DNA of 59,291 nucleotides from Bacillota bacterium (GTDB taxonomy: Bacteria > Bacillota > Clostridia > Lachnospirales > Lachnospiraceae), in the NCBI GenBank assembly GCA_023386315.1, contig JAEWJZ010000007.1, positions 1 to 59,291 on the forward strand, written 5' to 3'. Within the stretch, counting starts at the first letter, position 1. Each line of letters starts with the position of its first letter. The translations under genes and the position numbers were made by a program. Positions 34,092 through 42,854 of this stretch are shown in pieces. A model generated the notes under the pieces. The model was not told where the DNA came from and made no database searches. It saw only the letters and a list, made by a program, of their open reading frames with translations.

Positions 34092-34658
34092 ATGAGTGTA
34101 AAAAAGAACAAAGAAGTGGAAGAGCCTCTAAGCTTAAAGAGGGAGCTGTTTGAATGGCTGAAGATTATTATCATTGCAGCGGTTATTGCATTTTTTATTA
34201 ATACGTTTCTTATTGCCAACAGCAAGGTACCAAGCGGGTCCATGGAGACAACAATCATGACAGGGGACCGGCTCATCGGTTCAAGACTGGCTTACCGGTT
34301 TAAGGAAGAACCCAAAAGGGGAGATGTGGTTATATTTGATCACATGACTGGTCCTGGAAATGAAGAGATTCATCTGGTTAAGCGGATTATCGGACTGCCG
34401 GGTGAAACCGTTGACATTAAGAATAATCATGTTTATATTAATCAGTCCCAGACTCCTCTTGAGGAACCATATTTAAAGGAACCCATGGAATCAGAGGATT
34501 ATCATTTCAACATACCGGACGGTTGTTATCTGATGCTTGGAGATAACCGGAATAATTCAGCTGATGCCAGATACTGGAGTGACCCTTATGTACCGGAGGA
34601 TAAAATACTGGCGAGGGTATTGTTCCGCTATTATCCCGGAATTAAAAAAATCAGTTAG
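34092..34658 (+). CDS. lepB: Signal peptidase I
   Basis: A 188-residue membrane protease that removes signal peptides outside the membrane. One N-terminal TM (about 23-43), catalytic Ser50 in VPSGSMETT and general-base Lys97 in HLVKRIIG. The box GDNRNNSADARYW is also present. AAGGAAAA ribosome site. It lies 60 bp after the end of sigK on the undisturbed chromosome. Confidence 0.96.
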   Translation: MSVKKNKEVEEPLSLKRELFEWLKIIIIAAVIAFFINTFLIANSKVPSGSMETTIMTGDRLIGSRLAYRFKEEPKRGDVVIFDHMTGPGNEEIHLVKRIIGLPGETVDIKNNHVYINQSQTPLEEPYLKEPMESEDYHFNIPDGCYLMLGDNRNNSADARYWSDPYVPEDKILARVLFRYYPGIKKIS

Positions 34659-34724
34659 CTGTATTCTGGTGCCAAACCAATTGCCTGTGAATATATTAAA
34701 ATAAAAAGGGTAGATCGATGAAAT

Positions 34725-35345
34725 ATGCGTAATATTTTCATTCTGGTTCTGGCGCTGAGTACGGATACGTTTGTTGCCAGTATTGCTTATGGTGCAAACC
34801 GGGTAGGCATTTCATGGATAAAGGTAATTGCAGCCAATGTAATCTGCAGCGGCTGTCTGGGGGCAGCGCTGTTATTCGGCAATGTGATTGACAATTTTGT
34901 ACCGGAAACATTCGCAAAGGGAGCAGGCTTTTCCTGTTTATTCTTTTTGGGAGTGATGAAGCTGCTGGACTATACCATTAAAAAATACATTAATAGTCAT
35001 GTCCATGTTCATAAAGATCTGACTTTTTCCGTTTCAGGGCTTAGTATTATTATTAATATATACGGAAACCCTATGGCGGCTGACTGGGATGATTCAAAAA
35101 CGCTGTCATGGAAAGAGACGGTTATGTTTTCATTTGCAATGTCTATTGACAGCCTGGTTGCAGGTGCTCTGTCCGGTTTTTTAATGATCAATCCGGGGTT
35201 TGCAGCACTGGCGGCACTTTTAGTAGGAATTGCCGTGATGTATACCGGACTTTTTCTGGGGAAACGGCTTGCTGCACTAAGAGGCTGGGACCTATCCTGG
35301 CTAAGTGGAGTTCTGTTTCTGTTTCTTGCTTTTAGTAAGCTTTAA
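34725..35345 (+). CDS. ytaF: Sporulation membrane protein YtaF (MntP-like)
   Basis: A 206-residue membrane protein with six hydrophobic segments and two MntP-type half repeats (LALSTDTFVASIAYG and FAMSIDSLVAGALSG, each with an Asp in the membrane). The insert YGNPMAADWDDS between the halves is characteristic of YtaF. Its role in sporulation is not well defined; the MntP relation suggests cation export. Confidence 0.88.
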   Translation: MRNIFILVLALSTDTFVASIAYGANRVGISWIKVIAANVICSGCLGAALLFGNVIDNFVPETFAKGAGFSCLFFLGVMKLLDYTIKKYINSHVHVHKDLTFSVSGLSIIINIYGNPMAADWDDSKTLSWKETVMFSFAMSIDSLVAGALSGFLMINPGFAALAALLVGIAVMYTGLFLGKRLAALRGWDLSWLSGVLFLFLAFSKL

Positions 35346-35350
35346 AAAGA

Positions 35351-35379
35351 TTGACATTTCCCAAAAACTTTGCTATAGT
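35351..35379 (+). promoter_or_regulatory. Sigma-A promoter of the licT-nag operon
   Basis: TTGACA (35351-35356), 17 bp, TATAGT (35374-35379). Near-consensus. Confidence 0.85.
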
Positions 35380-35399
35380 TAAAACAAGTGAATAGTAAT

Positions 35400-35481
35400 C
35401 GGGTTGTTACTGGAAAGCAGGCAAAACCAATTTTGATTAAGAAAATAACATTTTATTTTCATAGTCAAAGTTGGTTTTTTT
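35400..35481 (+). promoter_or_regulatory. LicT/BglG antiterminator site (RAT) with terminator
   Basis: A RAT-type hairpin sequence at 35400-35428 (GGGTTGTTACTGG... GGCAAAACC) overlaps the terminator stem CCAATTTTGA (35427-35436) and TCAAAGTTGG (35465-35474), which is followed by T7. Binding of the downstream antiterminator should block the terminator, so the operon controls itself. Confidence 0.9.
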
Positions 35482-35499
35482 ATTGATAAGAGGTAATCT

Positions 35500-36327
35500 A
35501 TGAATATTGATAAAATTATTAATAACAATATTGTAACTGCACTGGATCCGGATGGCAAGGAAGTGGTCATCATGGGCAGAGGAATCGGTTTTGGCACTAA
35601 GGCGGGCCGCCCGGTCGCAGAGAGCAAAATTGAAAAAACCTTCCGGTTAGACAGCCAGAACAGTCTGGATCAGTTTAAGGAACTGCTTGTGAAGCTTCCG
35701 CTTGAACACATCAAGGCGTCGGCGGAAATCATTGCTTATGCGAAAAGTGTATTAAACAGGACTTTGAATCAGAATATATATATCACACTGACTGATCATA
35801 TAAGTTTCGCGATTCACCGCTTTAAGGAAAACATGTTTTTTTCAAATCCCATTCTCAGTGAAATTAAGACATTTTACAAAGAAGAGTATTTAATCGGCGA
35901 ATATGCGGTTGCACTGATTGAGAGAAGCGTGGGAGTCAGGCTTCCGGTAGATGAGGCTGGATTTATAGCGATGCATATTGTAAATGCAGAACTCAATACA
36001 GCTATGAACAAGACGATCGATATGACTAATCTGATTCAGAATGGGGTAAAAATAGTAAAAGAATTCTTTGCCATGGAACCGGACGAGGGATCCTTAAGTT
36101 ATCAGAGGTTTATTACCCATTTAAGATTTCTTGCCCAGCGAATTCTTACCGGAGAATTGTTAAACAGCGCAAATACAGAATTCAGTAATATCATAGCAGG
36201 AATGTATCCGGAAGAATATGAGTGCAGTTTAAAAATTAAGGAATATATAATTGAGTCATATCATCATGATGTAACAGAGGAGGAAACTGCATATCTGGCA
36301 GTTCATATCAAAAGAATGAGGCTCTAG
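35500..36327 (+). CDS. licT: BglG/LicT family transcriptional antiterminator
   Basis: A 275-residue protein with the RNA-binding CAT domain (1-58; NNIVTALDPDGKEVVIMGRGIGF) and two PTS regulation domains (about 65-170 and 171-275). PRD histidines are seen in DHISFAIHRF, FIAMHIVNAE, FITHLRFLAQR and YLAVHIKRM. Phosphorylation of these by HPr/EII tells it whether sugar is present. It binds the RAT in its own leader and so controls the PTS genes that follow; the sugar is inferred from the EIIBC gene. Confidence 0.94.
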   Translation: MNIDKIINNNIVTALDPDGKEVVIMGRGIGFGTKAGRPVAESKIEKTFRLDSQNSLDQFKELLVKLPLEHIKASAEIIAYAKSVLNRTLNQNIYITLTDHISFAIHRFKENMFFSNPILSEIKTFYKEEYLIGEYAVALIERSVGVRLPVDEAGFIAMHIVNAELNTAMNKTIDMTNLIQNGVKIVKEFFAMEPDEGSLSYQRFITHLRFLAQRILTGELLNSANTEFSNIIAGMYPEEYECSLKIKEYIIESYHHDVTEEETAYLAVHIKRMRL

Positions 36328-36348
36328 AAGAAAGGGGAACCAATCGGC

Positions 36349-36852
36349 ATGTTTGAAGCGTGGAAGAAGCATTTAAAAAGAGGGGGAGTTAAAAGGGAGG
36401 AAATATTTGCACCTGTGGAAGGAATGGCAGTCCCGTTAAGTGAAGTAAAGGATCCTGCATTCAGTGAGGAGATTCTGGGAAAAGGAATCGCTATAATCCC
36501 TTCAAAAGGAAGAATTGTGGCTCCGGTAAATGGAGTGCTGTCAGTTATGTTTGAGACAATGCATGCAGTCAGCATTACTGCAGATAACGGAGCAGAGGTA
36601 ATGATCCATGTGGGTCTTGATACGGTGAAATTAAAAGGGGAAGGATACCGGTCCTTTAAAAAACAGGGAGATGCAGTAAAAGCAGGGGAGCTACTGCTGG
36701 AATTTGAACTGGAGGAGATTAGAAAGAAAGGGTATGACTTAATCACACCGGTCATTATTTTAAATACAGGGGAGTTTCCGGATATGGAATGTCATGTTGG
36801 TAAAAAAGTAATGGAGCTGGAACCAGTTATTGAATTGCAGGTGGTTAAATGA
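36349..36852 (+). CDS. PTS EIIA component, glucose family (Crr-like)
   Basis: A 167-residue soluble phosphocarrier. Active-site His87 lies in VMIHVGLDTV and the supporting His72 in ETMHAVSIT; APVEGMAVPLSEV and TPVIILN are family blocks. It passes phosphate from HPr to the EIIB domain of the EIIBC encoded 300 nt downstream. Overlaps the HPr-like gene by 4 nt. Confidence 0.94.
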   Translation: MFEAWKKHLKRGGVKREEIFAPVEGMAVPLSEVKDPAFSEEILGKGIAIIPSKGRIVAPVNGVLSVMFETMHAVSITADNGAEVMIHVGLDTVKLKGEGYRSFKKQGDAVKAGELLLEFELEEIRKKGYDLITPVIILNTGEFPDMECHVGKKVMELEPVIELQVVK

Positions 36853-37103
36853 GGGAGTATCGATATGAAATAGAGGATCCCATGGGGCTTCATGCCAGAC
36901 CGGCCTCTAAGATTTTTATGGAGGCAGGGAAATATATGTGCACCATAGAGGCTTACTGGGGTTTACAAAAGGCGGACTGTAAAAGCCTCCTGGCTATTAT
37001 GGGGCTTGGAGCAAAAAAAGGGGATGTCCTTGTCTTCCGCTTTGAGGGAGAGGATGAAGAGGCTGCGTATTACGCAATACGGTCTGTTCTGGATAAAAGG
37101 TGA
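36849..37103 (+). CDS. HPr family phosphocarrier
   Basis: An 84-residue HPr. His15 (GLHARPA) is the phosphotransfer site and Ser46 (CKSLLAIMGLG) the HPr-kinase site. The region before Ser46 has unusual aromatics (EAYWGLQKADC). A dedicated HPr inside a sugar operon suggests a second copy besides the general ptsH, or a specialised one. Translationally coupled to EIIA. Confidence 0.93.
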   Translation: MREYRYEIEDPMGLHARPASKIFMEAGKYMCTIEAYWGLQKADCKSLLAIMGLGAKKGDVLVFRFEGEDEEAAYYAIRSVLDKR

Positions 37104-37175
37104 TCGTAACCTGCTTATCCGCAGGTATGGATAAAAAATGTCCGGCAGGACAAAAAAAGAAAGGGGTTTCTTTTT

Positions 37176-38645
37176 ATGATGAAGTATTTGCAAAAACTAG
37201 GTAAATCGTTGATGCTTCCGGTAGCATGTCTTCCGGCAGCAGGTATCCTGATGGGGATTGGATACTGGATTGCCCCAAGCATAATTTCCGGGCAAGGGAC
37301 CGCTACAGGAGTCTGGTCCGTTATTGCTGCTTTTTTAATTAAAGCTGGAGCAGCAATTATTGACAATCTGCCAATTCTCTTTGCTGTCGGTGTAGGTATA
37401 GGGATGTCCGATGACCAGGAGGGTACTTCCGCACTTGCAGCTCTTGTCTCCTGGCTGATGATCACGACTATTCTTTCAACAGGAACAGTTGCCTTGTTAA
37501 TGAAAATTGACGCATCTCAGGTAAATCCAGCTTTTGGTAAGATTGCAAATCCGTGTATTGGTATTATATCAGGTCTTATCGGTGCAAACTGCTATAATAA
37601 GTTTAAGAAAACCAAGCTTCCTGATGCGTTGGCGTTTTTCAGCGGTAAGCGCTCTGTTGCAATTGTTACTGCCTTGTCGTCTTTGGTAGTCAGTATTGTA
37701 TTGTTCTTCGTATGGCCGGCTATTTATTCTGCAATCGTTGCATTTGGTGAAATGATTCTAAGTCTGGGACCTGTTGGAGCTGGTCTTTATGGATTTTTTA
37801 ACCGCCTGCTCATTCCGCTTGGCCTTCATCATGCACTGAATGCTGTGTTCTGGTTTGACCTTGCCGGAGTGAATGATATCGGTAAATTCTGGGGTACAGC
37901 AGAAGGCGGAATATTAGGTCAGACTGGTCAGTATATGTCGGGATTTTTCCCTGTCATGATGTTCGGCCTTCCGGCGGCGACTCTGGCTATGTACCATACT
38001 GCAAAACCAGGAAAAAAGAAAATGGTATATGGATTATTTTTCTCAGCCGCATTGTGTTCTTTCTTTACAGGTATTACGGAGCCTATTGAATTTGCTTTCA
38101 TGTTCCTTGCTCCTGGACTTTACTTAATCCACGCAGGTTTAACAGCCATTTCGATGACAATCATTGCTATACTTCCTGTACGTGCAGGCTTTTTCTTCAG
38201 TGCAGGTTTTGTTGACTGGTTCTTAAGCTTCAAAGCACCATTTGCGGAGAACTCATGGCTGCTCATCCCAATCGGTATTGCTTATGGTGCTGTTTACTAC
38301 ATCATATTCCGTTTGGCAATCCCGTTATTTAATTTTAAAACACCTGGCCGGGAAGATGATGATGAGGAAGTTAATGAGAGTACATTGACTCTTGCTAATA
38401 ATGACTATACAGCTGTTGCTTCCATCATTCTGGAAGGACTTGGCGGTAAGGATAATATCACCAGTATTGATGCCTGCATTACCAGATTAAGACTGGAAAT
38501 TGCTGACTACACTAAGGTAAATGAAAAAAAGATTAAATCTGCCGGTGTGGCAGGAGTCATCCGTCCTGGTAAGAACAGCGTTCAGGTTGTGGTCGGAACT
38601 CAGGTTCAGCACGTTGCAGATGAATTTAAAAAGCTTTGTAAATAA
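37176..38645 (+). CDS. nagE: PTS N-acetylglucosamine EIIBC
   Basis: A 489-residue permease with about ten TM segments of the EIIC domain (1-390) and a C-terminal EIIB domain (about 410-489) with phosphorylatable Cys434 (SIDACITRLRL). The EIIC signature LLIPLGLHHALNAVFWFDLAGVNDIGKFW (split here as read) and SFFTGITEPIEFAF is close to B. subtilis NagP, so GlcNAc is the likely substrate, though other glucose-family sugars are possible. The EIIA needed is the separate upstream gene. Confidence 0.92.
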   Translation: MMKYLQKLGKSLMLPVACLPAAGILMGIGYWIAPSIISGQGTATGVWSVIAAFLIKAGAAIIDNLPILFAVGVGIGMSDDQEGTSALAALVSWLMITTILSTGTVALLMKIDASQVNPAFGKIANPCIGIISGLIGANCYNKFKKTKLPDALAFFSGKRSVAIVTALSSLVVSIVLFFVWPAIYSAIVAFGEMILSLGPVGAGLYGFFNRLLIPLGLHHALNAVFWFDLAGVNDIGKFWGTAEGGILGQTGQYMSGFFPVMMFGLPAATLAMYHTAKPGKKKMVYGLFFSAALCSFFTGITEPIEFAFMFLAPGLYLIHAGLTAISMTIIAILPVRAGFFFSAGFVDWFLSFKAPFAENSWLLIPIGIAYGAVYYIIFRLAIPLFNFKTPGREDDDEEVNESTLTLANNDYTAVASIILEGLGGKDNITSIDACITRLRLEIADYTKVNEKKIKSAGVAGVIRPGKNSVQVVVGTQVQHVADEFKKLCK

Positions 38646-38660
38646 TATTGGGCTGAAAGG

Positions 38661-38706
38661 GGCTGTCGCACTAACGATTTTTATCGCTGGTGCGTGGCTC
38701 TTTTTC
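38661..38706 (+). terminator. Terminator of the licT-nag operon
   Basis: A long imperfect stem with CGCAC (38667-38671) and GTGCG (38690-38694) outside CGAT/ATCG, closed by GGGCTG and TGGCTC, followed by T5C. Confidence 0.7.
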
Positions 38707-38810
38707 TTTGCTATTGGAGTAATTCTTATGAAAGCAAGTGACAGTATTTCACAGGTGTGGTAAAATAGTCGGGGTTTAAAGAATAGACACGTTGGGATTG
38801 GAGTAGGATC

Positions 38811-39971
38811 ATGCAGTATACAATACCTCACTATTACCGAAGTTTTCATTGCATCGCAGATCATTGCAGTGATACCTGCTGTGCGGGCTGGGCAATTATG
38901 ATTGATGATGCTTCTATAAAAAAATACAGAGCACAGTCGGGTTCACTGGGCGGAAAGCTATTAAATGGAGTTGACTGGAAGAATGGATGTTTTAAACAGA
39001 ACGATGGAAGATGCGCATTTTTAAACGATATGAATCTCTGTGATATTTACAAAGACGGAGGCCCTTCCATGCTCTGTAAAACCTGCAGGGAATATCCAAG
39101 GCATACGGAAGAATACGAAGGCGTCCGTGAATTCTCCCTGTCAATGTCCTGTGAAGAAGCGGCCAGGCTCATCCTCGGTTTAAAAGAACCGGTTCGTTTT
39201 CTTACAAAGGAAGATGACAGAGAGGAGACTTATCCTGAGTTTGATTTCTTTCTTTATTCCAAGCTGATGGATGTGAGGGAGGAGATATTTTCTCTTTTAC
39301 AGAATCGGAACTGGGAGATTTCCCTTCGGGCAGCCATGATTCTGGGATTGGGACATGATTTACAAAGAAGAATCAGGGACGGGAAGCTGTATGAGACCGA
39401 ACAACTGATCATCAGATACAGGCAGTCTGGGTGTGAAGAGTATTTCCGGATAAAAACACAGGAGTATGCTGTATCTCATGGAGAACGCTATAAAAGAATG
39501 AAAAAATGGTTTTCTCTTTTTGACAAGCTGGAAGTTTTAAATCAGGGATGGCCGGTTTATATTGAGGAGTTAAAGACTCTGCTTTTTGAGCAGGGACCAG
39601 ATCAGTATGGGAAGATAAGAGAGGGGTTTTTTGAATATTTAGAGACAGTACCGCAAAGAAAGAGAGAGTGGAATCAGTGGCTGGAACAGCTCCTGGTCTA
39701 TTTCGTTTATACGTATTTCTGCGGAACTGTTTATGATAAGCAGCCCTATGTGAAAGTAAAGATGGCTGTTGTCAATACCATATTAATAGAAGAACTGGTG
39801 CTGGCAATTTATATCAGAAATGCAGGCTGTCTTACTTTTGATGATTTCGCCCGGCTGGTCCACAGATTTTCCAGAGAGATTGAACATTCTGATGTAAATC
39901 TGAATACGCTGGAGAACTCTTTCAGAACAGAAGAAGTATACAGCCTGAAAGATATTCTCAGGGTATTATAA
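38811..39971 (+). CDS. fliB: FliB-like lysine-N-methylase
   Basis: A 386-residue protein opening with the Cys cluster HCSDTCCAGW, then CAFLNDMNLCDIY, MLCKTCREYPR and SMSCEEAARL. This is the plan of flagellin lysine-N-methylase FliB, probably an Fe-S enzyme using SAM. It methylates flagellin in Salmonella; similar genes occur widely in clostridia, where the target is not proven. No flagellar genes are nearby. Confidence 0.88.
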   Translation: MQYTIPHYYRSFHCIADHCSDTCCAGWAIMIDDASIKKYRAQSGSLGGKLLNGVDWKNGCFKQNDGRCAFLNDMNLCDIYKDGGPSMLCKTCREYPRHTEEYEGVREFSLSMSCEEAARLILGLKEPVRFLTKEDDREETYPEFDFFLYSKLMDVREEIFSLLQNRNWEISLRAAMILGLGHDLQRRIRDGKLYETEQLIIRYRQSGCEEYFRIKTQEYAVSHGERYKRMKKWFSLFDKLEVLNQGWPVYIEELKTLLFEQGPDQYGKIREGFFEYLETVPQRKREWNQWLEQLLVYFVYTYFCGTVYDKQPYVKVKMAVVNTILIEELVLAIYIRNAGCLTFDDFARLVHRFSREIEHSDVNLNTLENSFRTEEVYSLKDILRVL

Positions 39972-39980
39972 GGAGTGCAT

Positions 39981-40412
39981 ATGAAGAGGAAACATAAGCT
40001 TTTTCACGGAGCAGTCTGGTACATTCTGGGTTTGATATCCATATACTGTATCCTGATGTTTACCGTAACCGGAGGGATCTGTCCAATGCGGGGACTGCTT
40101 GGCATTCCCTGTCCGGCCTGCGGAAGTACCCGGGCAATGCTTCTTTTCGCAAAAGGGGATTTTATCGGAGGCATGAGAATGAATCCTTCGGCACCCCTTC
40201 TTTTTCTCACTCTGATCAATGAGATCCGTATCTGCTATTTCAGGAGAGGAAATAAGAAAACTGCCGCATTCCTTCTGGTCATGAGTGTGACCGTTTCCCT
40301 GGCGGTCTATCTGGTTCGTATGAAATTGTATTTTCCATATACGGAACCTTACATAATGGAACAGAAGTCTCTGCTGTTTCGTTTCCTTCAGCTGCATCGG
40401 GGTCTGCAATAA
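39981..40412 (+). CDS. DUF2752 membrane protein
   Basis: About 143 residues from ATG 39981 (AAGGAG 5 nt upstream). Three to four TM segments and the family motif CPACGSTRA. Function unknown. Starts 9 nt after the FliB-like gene, so both are on one transcript. Confidence 0.85.
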   Translation: MKRKHKLFHGAVWYILGLISIYCILMFTVTGGICPMRGLLGIPCPACGSTRAMLLFAKGDFIGGMRMNPSAPLLFLTLINEIRICYFRRGNKKTAAFLLVMSVTVSLAVYLVRMKLYFPYTEPYIMEQKSLLFRFLQLHRGLQ

Positions 40413-40502
40413 TAATTTTTGAGTAATTCTACCATTTATTGACAATTTGTGATATAATTTGACTGTTACAAAAATACTTTTGATTTACCAAGGAGGAAAA
40501 GT

Positions 40503-40790
40503 ATGGAGAACTACAACAATGATAGTGTTCAGGGAGCTCAGAATTCATATTCTGTATCAGACCCGAACAAAAGTGTTATGAGTATGGGTGAATGGCTCCT
40601 TACCCTGATTGTCATGGCAATTCCATGTGTGAATATCGTGATGATGCTGGTATGGGGATTCGGAAGCGGTAATGAAAACCGCAAGAATTTCTGCAGAGCA
40701 AATTTAATCATTGCTGCAATCCAGACGGTGCTTATAATTATATGCTATGCAGTATTTGCAGCTAGTATTGTAGCGGCAATGGGATATTAA
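40503..40790 (+). CDS. Small membrane protein
   Basis: A 95-residue protein: a polar Asn/Ser-rich N-terminus (1-30), then two TM segments (LLTLIVMAIPCVNIVMMLVWGF and LIIAAIQTVLIIICYAVFAASIV) joined by GSGNENRKNFCRA. This plan recurs in clostridial small proteins of unknown role. AAGGAGGAAAAG ribosome site and its own terminator. Confidence 0.75.
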   Translation: MENYNNDSVQGAQNSYSVSDPNKSVMSMGEWLLTLIVMAIPCVNIVMMLVWGFGSGNENRKNFCRANLIIAAIQTVLIIICYAVFAASIVAAMGY

Positions 40791-40839
40791 TCTTACTGCC
40801 ATGAAGCACCCTGATTCCAGTGTGAATCTGTAAAAATAA

Positions 40840-40870
40840 CCGCAGATCAGAAATCTGCGGCTATTTTTTT
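40840..40870. terminator. Terminator between the small membrane gene and lrgB
   Basis: CCGCAGAT (40840-40847) pairs with ATCTGCGG (40853-40860), then CTA and T7. The complementary strand has a shorter U-run, so it may serve both converging units. Confidence 0.8.
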
Positions 40871-40911
40871 CAGATATTCTCATGGCTTAAGAATTACCTT
40901 TCAACATCTGC

Positions 40912-41604
40912 CTAAATAAAATTAGCAAAGATTGAGGCAAATACAACCGTACAAAGTCCTGAGGTGGCAATTGCCAGACTGCTCATGGCACCTTCGATTT
41001 CTCCTATTTCCATAGCCTTAGTCGTGCCTACTGCATGGGAGGCAGAACCGATGGCAATGCCAACAGCAACCGGATCTGTTATCTTACATATCCGGCAGAC
41101 TGTTTCTGCTATGATGCTGCCTGATATTCCGGTTACAATAATACTGGCAACCGTGATTGTCACAAACCCTTTCATCTCCTCTGAAATTCCCATTGCAATG
41201 GCGGTAGTGATGGATTTAGGCAAAAATGTTACATATTCCTGATGGTTTAAGCCAAAAACTAATGCCAGAAGCAAAACCGTACACATGGTGGTGAGCACAC
41301 CTGTAAGGGTCCCTGCAATGATTGCTTTGGAATGTTTTTTTAACAGGTTAAGCTGACGGTATAAAGGTACAGCCAGGCAGACGGTCGCTGGGGTTAAAAG
41401 ATAACTGATGTATTTTGCACTCTCATTATATACCTTATAATCGATCTTAAAGACAGATAAAAAAGCCATAACGATAATAATTGAGATTAACAGCGGATTA
41501 AAGACAGCCAGTTTAAACCGTTTCTTAAGCTGGACCCCCATTTCATAGCTGACAAGGCTTAGAACGGATCCGAAGAATAAAAAGTCACTGATTGTATGAT
41601 TCAT
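40912..41604 (-). CDS. lrgB: LrgB family membrane protein
   Basis: About 230 residues from the ATG at 41602-41604 (AGAAAGGA upstream), rather than a longer form that overlaps lrgA. It has about seven TM segments and the family motifs LPKSITTAIAMGISE and GSASHAVGTTKAMEIGE. LrgAB are tied to murein-hydrolase export or pyruvate/metabolite transport in other Firmicutes. Overlaps lrgA by 20 nt. Confidence 0.92.
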   Translation of the reverse strand: MNHTISDFLFFGSVLSLVSYEMGVQLKKRFKLAVFNPLLISIIIVMAFLSVFKIDYKVYNESAKYISYLLTPATVCLAVPLYRQLNLLKKHSKAIIAGTLTGVLTTMCTVLLLALVFGLNHQEYVTFLPKSITTAIAMGISEEMKGFVTITVASIIVTGISGSIIAETVCRICKITDPVAVGIAIGSASHAVGTTKAMEIGEIEGAMSSLAIATSGLCTVVFASIFANFI

Positions 41605-41968
41605 CCTTTGTTCCTTTCTTCTTTTTATCAGTTTCAATAAAAAACTGAGTTACTTTTCCGGTCATTGCCATAACTATAACAGTGGAGAGAAGTGTAATAA
41701 CCAGAAATGGCAGGAGAATTGGCTGAAGGGAACCCCACGAATCCAATAGTCCCACTGCAGCCGGAATAAACAGCATGGGCATAATCTCCAGTAAAAAGTT
41801 ACTGACATCCTCAACTGCTTCCAATGGAATCAGTTTCGTGTTTAAGCCAAGCAGCATAAGAATAAGACCATAGATACTCGCAGGTACAGGAAGTGGTACA
41901 AACAGATGAATCACTTCTCCTGCAAGTGAAATAAATAAAATAATGCCGAATTGTCTGATGTGTTTCAT
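41585..41968 (-). CDS. lrgA: LrgA/CidA family holin-like protein
   Basis: About 127 residues from the ATG at 41966-41968 (CAGGAGG upstream). Four TM segments, with LFVPLPVPASIYGLILMLLGL and MPMLFIPAAVGLL of the CidA/LrgA family. Works with LrgB in the membrane. First gene of the lrgAB pair. Confidence 0.92.
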   Translation of the reverse strand: MKHIRQFGIILFISLAGEVIHLFVPLPVPASIYGLILMLLGLNTKLIPLEAVEDVSNFLLEIMPMLFIPAAVGLLDSWGSLQPILLPFLVITLLSTVIVMAMTGKVTQFFIETDKKKKGTKDESYNQ

Positions 41969-42108
41969 GATAAAGCCTCCTGTATTTCCTGTCGAAAATT
42001 CAACTATGCTTAATCCTATACGCAAATCTTCCGGTTGTCAAATGATTTTATAAAAATTAAGAGTAAGAAATATTATAAGTACTTATAAATTCAAAGGAGT
42101 AATAAGAT

Positions 42109-42630
42109 ATGTTATATCAGATAGAATTTGCCATCCTGTATGCCCTGCAGTCTCTGCATAGTCCATGGCTTGATCCGATAATGGTCCGCATCACCAGCCT
42201 GGGAGACCATGGATTTATCTGGATTTTAACAGGGGTTGTACTTGCCTGTATTCCCAAAACCAGAAAAACAGGGATCAGTGTTTTGCTAAGTCTGGCAGTT
42301 GGACTGCTTTTGGGAAACATGATACTTAAAAATCTCATTCACAGGCCCAGACCCTGCTGGATTGATACCCAGATTATTCTTTTGATTCAGAATCCAAAAG
42401 ATTATTCGTTCCCTTCGGGCCATACCCTTGCTTCATTTGAAGGTGCCCTCAGCATCTGGCTTTACAATAAGAAACTGGCAGTCCCCTTCCTTATCCTGGC
42501 AGTTCTGATTACATTTTCCCGAATGTATCTGTTTGTTCACTTTCCCACTGACGTTTTGGGAGGAGCGGTACTTGGTACGTTTATAGCGCTGTATGTACAC
42601 CATATAATAGAACGAAACAGTGTGTGCTGA
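42109..42630 (+). CDS. PAP2 family phosphatase
   Basis: A 173-residue membrane phosphatase with about five TM segments and all three active-site motifs: KNLIHRPRP, FPSGHT and SRMYLFVHFPTD. Probably an undecaprenyl-diphosphate or lipid-phosphate phosphatase, the known role of short PAP2 proteins in bacteria. Confidence 0.92.
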   Translation: MLYQIEFAILYALQSLHSPWLDPIMVRITSLGDHGFIWILTGVVLACIPKTRKTGISVLLSLAVGLLLGNMILKNLIHRPRPCWIDTQIILLIQNPKDYSFPSGHTLASFEGALSIWLYNKKLAVPFLILAVLITFSRMYLFVHFPTDVLGGAVLGTFIALYVHHIIERNSVC

Positions 42631-42639
42631 AAAAAGCAC

Positions 42640-42667
42640 TTGCTTTCTGTAAAATCTATGTTATACT
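42640..42667 (+). promoter_or_regulatory. Promoter of folT
   Basis: TTGCTT (42640-42645), 16 bp, TATACT (42662-42667). Confidence 0.6.
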
Positions 42668-42692
42668 GATGGCGATACAAAACTAAATAAAA

Positions 42693-42794
42693 AGTCGCAG
42701 AGTAGACTTGTGTGCGTTAAGTGCCAGCTGAACAGGGAGTTGTCAGCAGGACGAAAAGATTTTCTTGCGGTACACGAGTCGCATCCCGCTGCAC
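42693..42794 (+). promoter_or_regulatory. Tetrahydrofolate (THF) riboswitch
   Basis: The THF aptamer consensus is present: GCAGAGTAGA at the 5' side of P1, GCGTTAAGTG, GAACAGGGAGTTG, GACGAAAAG, CTTGCGGTACACG and GCATCCCGCTGC closing P1. It precedes the folate transporter gene folT. Downstream, a CTCC stretch near 42813-42816 could pair with the GGAGG at 42840-42845, suggesting translational control, which I have not folded. Confidence 0.92.
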
Positions 42795-42854
42795 CAGAAG
42801 ATAGGTGTCTTATCTCCGGTCGTAGTCTGAGGTCTGCAAAGGAGGTATTTTTTT

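Noticed and set aside
38650..38763. Possible small membrane protein (VALTIFIAGAWLFFFAIGVIL) after nagE
   Set aside because: Most of it is encoded by the terminator stem, it has no ribosome site, and it overlaps the nagE end.
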